This document shows positions 59,331-64,000 of a stretch of 64,000 nucleotides of DNA, piece by piece. Position numbers and translations under genes: made by a program. The notes below the pieces were generated by a model. It worked only from the letters and a program-made list of their open reading frames with translations. It was not told where the DNA came from and did not search any database. Within the stretch, counting starts at the first letter, position 1. Each line of letters begins with the position of its first letter. Location: assembly GCF_900496995.4 (NCBI RefSeq), contig NW_024470395.1, positions 83,834 to 147,833 of the forward strand, in the 5' to 3' direction. Source of the DNA: Aquila chrysaetos chrysaetos. Its lineage: Eukaryota > Chordata > Aves > Accipitriformes > Accipitridae.

Positions 59331-59770
59331 GACGGAAGGCGGGGCTTCCTCAGCCACGCCCCCCGAGGGCAGCAGGGGAGGGGCTTTCTTGCAGTAGCCG
59401 TGCTGCAAAATGGCCGCCGCCTCCGGGAGGGACCCAGGCGTCCGGGGACAGGAAGTGACGTAACGCTGCGGATGGGACTTCCTGTGGTGGAGGGCGCCGT
59501 CGAGGTGGGACTTCCTGTCGGGGCAGGAAGAGGCGGGACTTCCTGTTTGGGGCCTGGAGAGGCGGAACTTCCTGTTTTGGGGGCCTGGAGAGGCGGGGCT
59601 TCCTGTGTGGGCCGGAAGCAGTGCCCAGGACTTCCTGCGCAGGCCGGGGAAGAGGCGGGACTTCCTTTTTGGTCCTAGAGCCACCAGCCGGGACTTCCGG
59701 TGTGACGCTGCTGGGGGCGGGGCTTCCTCGTCCGGGAGTGGCGGGGCTTGGCGGCACTTCCTGTCCGACC
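59330..59770. promoter_or_regulatory. Array of ETS-type ACTTCCTG motifs
   Basis: At least ten (A/G)CTTCC(T/G) motifs, mostly within GGGACTTCCTGT, occur between about 59345 and 59762 in units of roughly 30 bp with GGCCTGGAGAGGCGG spacers. Each contains the GGAA core bound by ETS factors. There is also one GGAAGTGACGTAAC (ETS next to a CRE half) near 59451. Confidence 0.55.
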
Positions 59771-59869
59771 TGTGGTGATTATAGAGAGTTCTTGTGCAGT
59801 CGGCTCCGCCCACCTCGATGTCAATCAAGGGCGGGGAGGGGCGGGGCCTGTGGGGACGGCTCCGCCCTG

Positions 59870-59910
59870 GAGGGGTTGCTATGGCGGGGGTTGTTGCTAT
59901 GGCAACCGCG
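59870..59910. promoter_or_regulatory. RFX X-box-like sites
   Basis: GTTGCTATGGCAAC at 59893-59906 has one mismatch to the X-box consensus. A half site GTTGCTATGG at 59875 precedes it. X-boxes mark promoters of cilia genes. Confidence 0.5.
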
Positions 59911-59929
59911 TCACACCCGTCACGCCTCA

Positions 59930-60445
59930 CTCCAGCACGTGTCACACGTCACACGCCCCGTCACGCGTCACATTGTCACGCGTGTCACACCCGGTCACAC
60001 GTGCCACACCCTGTCGCACGCGTCACACCCGGTCACATGTCACGTGTACACCCCGTCACACGTGTCACACCCATCACTTGTCACGCTCCCATCACACGTG
60101 TCACATCCTGTCACACGTGTCACACCCTTCACATGTCACCCCATCCCGTGTCATACCTGATATGCCCCGTCACACGTGTCACACCCTATCAAACATCCGA
60201 TGTGTCACACGCCACACACGCCATTACACGTGTCACACCCGTCACGTGTCACACCCGTCACATTGTCACACCCATCACGTGTCACACCCCATCACACATC
60301 ACACACCTGTCACGTGTCACACCCCGTCACGTCACACGTGTCACACCCATAACGTCACACCACATTGCACACCACATCACACATGTCACGCCCTGTCACA
60401 CGTGTCACACCCATCACGTGTCACATGCGTCATGTGTCACCCTGA
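59930..60445. repeat. GTCACACGTGTCACACCC minisatellite dense in CACGTG
   Basis: About 28 units of roughly 18 bp, many containing CACGTG E-boxes or the related GTCACGTG. This may be a repeat only, but it supplies dozens of potential bHLH sites. Confidence 0.9.
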
Positions 60446-62190
60446 TTTGCGGGTCCAAAGACTCAATTCCAGTTTCCAAGCCCAAATTTTGAGGCTCCAA
60501 ATGCTCATTTTTGGGGTCCAAACCCTCGGGTTGGGGGTCAGACTCTCATTTTTAGGGCCAAAAGCCTCTTTTTAGGGTGCGAAGCCTCAGTTTTAAGGCC
60601 CAAATCTGCATTTTGGGCAACAAATCCTCATTTTGGGGGTCCTAACCCTCATTTTTGGGAAAAAAAAATCCTCACTTTTAGGGTCCCAACCCTCATTTAA
60701 GGGAACAAATCCTCATTTTGGGGGTCCCAACCCTCATTTTGGGGAACAAATCCTCATTCTTAGGGTCCAAAACCTCATAGTCAGAGTCTAACATTGCAAT
60801 TTTTAGTAACGCATCTCATTCTGGGGCCCAAAGCTTCATTTTTAGGGTCTCGAGCCCCATTTTGTGAGTCCAAACACTCAGTTTTAAGGTCCAAACCCTT
60901 AGGTTTTGTGCTCAAACCCTAATTTTCAGGATCCAAACCCCGCTTTTTGCTTCTATTTTAGGGCCCAAACCCTCATTTTTAGGGTCCAAAGCCCCATTTT
61001 AGAAGTTTAAAGCCCCATTTTGGGCACAAATGCACAGTTACAGCATCTGAAGCCTCACGGTAACGCCCCAAAGCTTCGCTTTTTAGGGTCAAAACCTGCA
61101 TTTTTAGGGTCTGAAGCCTCATTTCCAGGTCCAAACCCACATTTTTAGGGCTCAAAGTCTCAATTCTGGGTTAAACTCTGCATTTTTCAGGTTCAAAGCC
61201 TCATTGTGAGGGTCCAAACCCTCCATTTTTAGGGTCCAAAGCTCCATTTATCATCTTCAAAGCCTCTTTTTTGGGTCCAAACCCTCGTTTTTAGGGCCCA
61301 AACCCTTATTTTTAGGGCCCAAAGCCTCTTTTTAGGGCACAGATTCACAGTTTTAGAGTCTGAACTCCCCTTTTAGGGTAGGAAGCCTCATTTTTTAGGG
61401 CCAAAAGCCTCTTTTTAGGGTCCAAAACTCCATTTATCGGCTCTGAATATAATTTTTGGGTCCAAACCCTCAATTTTAGAGCCCCAAACTTCACTTTGAG
61501 GGTCCAAAGCCTCACTTTTAGTTTCCAAACCCAAATTTTGAGTGTCCAAATAATCATTTTGAGGGTCCAACCCCCCCTTTTAGTGGTCAAAGCCTCTTTT
61601 TTAAGGTCCAACACCTCATTTTGGGGGTCTAAAGACCCCTTTGATTTGCCAAACTCTCATTTTTTGAAGGTCCAAACCTACATTTTTAGGGCCCAAAACC
61701 TCATTTTAGGGTCAAAAGCCACATTTTTAGGGTCTGAAGCCTCATTTTGAGGGTCTAAAGACTTTTTAGCATCTAACCCCCCCTCCTTTTGGGGTAGTAA
61801 GCCTCATTTTTAGAGCCTAAACCTTCATTTTTAGGGCACAAAGCCTCTTTTTAGGGTCCAATCCCCTTTTTGGGGTAGAAAGCTGCATTTTTAGGGCCTG
61901 ACCCCTCATTTTTAGGGCAGAAAGCCCCATTTTTAGGGGCAAACCCCTCATTTTTAGGGCAGAAAGCTGCATTATTAGGTCCTAACCTCTCATTTTTAGG
62001 GTAGAAAGATACATTTTTAGGGCTGACCCCTCATTTTTAGGGCAGAAAGCCACATTGTTAGGGTCCAACCCCTCATTTTTAGGGTCCACAGCTCCCATTT
62101 ATCGGCCCCAAACCCTTCTTTTTCGATCCAAACCCTCAGTTTTAGGGTCTAACGCCTCCTTTTTGGGTCCAAACCCACCTTTTTAAGGCC
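60446..62190. repeat. About 21-bp minisatellite (GGGTCCAAACCCTCATTTTTA)
   Basis: About 75-80 degenerate units with cores GGGTCCAAACCCTC and CATTTTTAGGG. It is markedly more AT-rich than its surroundings. No gene lies within. Confidence 0.9.
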
Positions 62191-62199
62191 CCAACCTCC

Positions 62200-62300
62200 C
62201 CCCCCCCTTTCGCCCTCCCCTCCGTTGCCACGGTAACAGGCCGGCGCGCCCTGCCGTGACGTCACAGCGGCGGCAGCCAATCGGGGCGCGGCTCGGTGGT
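62200..62300. promoter_or_regulatory. X-box/CRE/CCAAT cluster at the edge of a CpG island
   Basis: An X-box-like GTTGCCACGGTAAC is at 62224-62237, a perfect CRE TGACGTCA at 62257-62264 and a CCAAT box at 62277-62281, followed by GC boxes. The order resembles X1-X2-Y promoter modules, though the spacing is looser. It is a probable core promoter of the next gene. The direction is undetermined. Confidence 0.55.
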
Positions 62301-63300
62301 TGTTGCTGGGAGGGGGGGGGAGAGGGACGGCCGAGAGGGGCGGGGTCACGTGAGGGCTCGCGTGCCCTGAGGTCACGCGGGGGGGGGGGGCCTCGCGCAA
62401 AGCCCCCGGGGGCACAAGAGCGCCTGCGCGACCGTCGTGTCTCCTCGTGCAAGGCCCGGGCACGAGGCGGCCTCGTGCGAAGCCCGGGCGTCCTCGTGCA
62501 GAGGCCGCTGGGCCTCGCGCGAAGCCCTCGGGATCCTCGCGCGAAGCCCCGACGTCCTCGTGCGAGGCGTGGGCGCCAGGGGCCTCGCGCAAAGCCCGCG
62601 TCTCCTCTCCTCGCGCAAATCCGGCGCACGCGCGGGGTCGCGCGAACCCGGACGGCCCGGGGTCCTCGCGCGGACCCGAGCCCGGGCGCGTGGCCTCTCG
62701 TGCAAGCCCCGCAGAGCCTCGTGCAAAACCCCACGCGGCCTCGCGCAAGGCCCCGGGCACGAGGGGGCTCGTGCGAAGCCCGGGCGTCCTCGTGCAAATC
62801 CGGACGGCGCGGGCGGAGGGGGGGGTCGTGCAAGGGCCGGGCCACGCCCCCAGCCCCCTCCCCCTCTTGCACACGCGTGTGCGAGCACCTCCCCCCCTCC
62901 CCTCCCTCGTGCGGGGGCACGCGGGGACACGGGGGGTTAAAAATAGCCGCCGCGCCCCTCCCCCCACGCCCGGCCGTCTCGCGGCGGGGGGAGGGGGGCG
63001 GGGCTTCGCCCGGGCGTCTAGTGTCCTCGGAGGGGCGGGGCCCGCCGGAGCCGGGGGCGCGGGGCCTCGCCCGGACGCTGGGTTCCCCCCCCCCGGTGGG
63101 AGGGGAGGGGACCAAGGCGTCCGGGCGAAGCCCCGCCCCCCGTCTTTGGAAGAGGGAGGGGCGGTGACGCCGGGCGCACGTGCAGCCCCGCGCGCTGCCT
63201 CCGGGGCGGGGCTTGGTGGAGCTCACGTCCCCGCCCTCCGGGGTTCGTGAGCTCTCATTGGTTGGCGCCGGGTCGGGGGGGGGTTTCCTATTGGCTGGGG
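62300..63300. other. CpG island with a CCTCGCGCGAAGCCC minisatellite
   Basis: 62395-62800 contains about 20 units such as CCTCGTGCGAAGCCCGGGCG. 62930-63250 is CpG-dense unique sequence with GGTTAAAAATAGCCGCC at about 62936 and an inverted CCAAT (CTCATTGGTTGG) at about 63255. The island may belong to the gene beyond the window or beyond EFNB3. I cannot identify an exon. Confidence 0.6.
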
Positions 63301-63990
63301 CTGGGTGTCCCCAGGGTGTCACTAGGGGTCGGTCCCAGTGCCTCCCAGTTCCTCCCAGTACCGGTCTCAGTTCCTCCCAGTGACACCCCGTAGTGGTCCC
63401 AGTGACACCCGGCAGTAACACCCCGTAGTGGTCCCAGTACCAGCCCCAGTGCCTCCCAGCGTCATCCTGTACTGGTCCCAGTTCCTCCCAGTTCGTCCCA
63501 CTGCCACCCCGTATTGGTCCCAGTGCCCCCCAGTTCCTCCTAGTTCCTCCCAGTGCCACCCTGTACTGGTCCCTGTTCCTCCCAGTGCCTCCAGGTGCCA
63601 GCCCATACTGGTCCCCAGTGCCTTCCCAGTTCCTCCCAGTGTCACCCCGTACTGGTCCCGGTTCCTCCCACTGCCACACTGTACGGGCCCCAGTGTCGCC
63701 CTGTACTGGTCCCAGTTCCTCCCAGTGTCACCCAGTACCAGTCCCAGTTCCTCCCAGTGCCACCCCGTACTGGTCCCAGTGCCATCCCAGTTACATCCTG
63801 TACTGGTCCCAGTGCCATCCCTGTCCTGGTGCCATCCCAGTCCCAGTGCCACCCCCATCCCAGTCCCAGCGCTGTCCAGTGGCAACCCCATACGGTCATG
63901 CCACCCCTGTACCAGACACAGACTGGTCCCAGTGCCATCCCCATGCCATCCCAGTTCTGTCCCAGTGCCATCCTCATGGCTCCATCGGTT
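63300..63990. repeat. Minisatellite (CCCAGTTCCTCCCAGTGCCA)
   Basis: Units of roughly 35-45 bp with CCAGTTCCTCCCAGTGCCAC and CCCGTACTGGTC. The - strand is open across it only because of the repeat. Confidence 0.9.
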
Positions 63991-64000
63991 GTGTCACCCC

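Noticed and set aside
60000-64000. Exons of DNAH2, the next gene expected from human synteny
   Set aside because: I looked for dynein-like open stretches with splice sites and saw none. The region is repeat plus CpG island.

Overview
The window is eukaryotic nuclear DNA, almost certainly from a bird and most likely a small, very GC-rich microchromosome. The evidence is vertebrate gene structure (GT-AG introns, CpG-island promoters), strong similarity to vertebrate POLR2A, and one solo LTR of a type I recognise from bird genomes. There is also an extreme load of GC-rich minisatellites. The gene set and order (ZBTB4, POLR2A, WRAP53, EFNB3) correspond to part of human 17p13.1, with many human neighbours missing between POLR2A and WRAP53.

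Layout. 1-8155 is a large inverted repeat. The ZBTB4 coding exon and its upstream intron occur once on + (2084-3946) and once on - (about 4600-6005), facing each other across a 500-N gap (3947-4446). This looks like a mis-assembled palindromic join. The - copy has the orientation expected from synteny, divergent from POLR2A. 8.1-19.8 kb holds minisatellite arrays with a few CpG-rich, YY1-, RFX- or CRE-like patches and no gene I can support. 19.8-20.6 kb is the POLR2A promoter, with a TATA box at 20380. 20611-46604 is the complete 29-exon POLR2A coding region, ending in a CTD of about 52 heptads, with its poly(A) signal at 47356. A tRNA-Leu(TAG) gene (47659-47740, -) lies about 200 bp upstream of, and divergent from, WRAP53 (from 47944, +). 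EFNB3 (54204-58792, +) follows. 59-64 kb holds GC-box, ETS-motif, E-box and 21-bp arrays, then a CpG island with an X-box/CRE/CCAAT cluster that may be the promoter of the next gene.

The genes are housekeeping or signalling genes that do not form a shared pathway: a methyl-CpG-type zinc-finger repressor (ZBTB4), the catalytic subunit of RNA polymerase II (POLR2A), a leucine tRNA, the telomerase/Cajal-body WD40 protein (WRAP53) and a transmembrane Eph ligand (EFNB3). Many reading frames break only at long C or G runs, usually by one extra base. I read these as base-calling errors rather than pseudogenes.

I found no unknown multi-gene system. The most unusual signal is that several POLR2A introns have grown by duplication of DNA that includes an exon edge and its splice site. 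Intron 14 carries seven decayed copies of the exon 14 end plus donor. Introns 4, 6 and 19 carry copies of the adjoining exon edge. Other points of interest are a minisatellite running into the WRAP53 C-terminal frame, an EFNB3 cytoplasmic tail lacking the conserved tyrosine block, and the absence of TP53 beside WRAP53.
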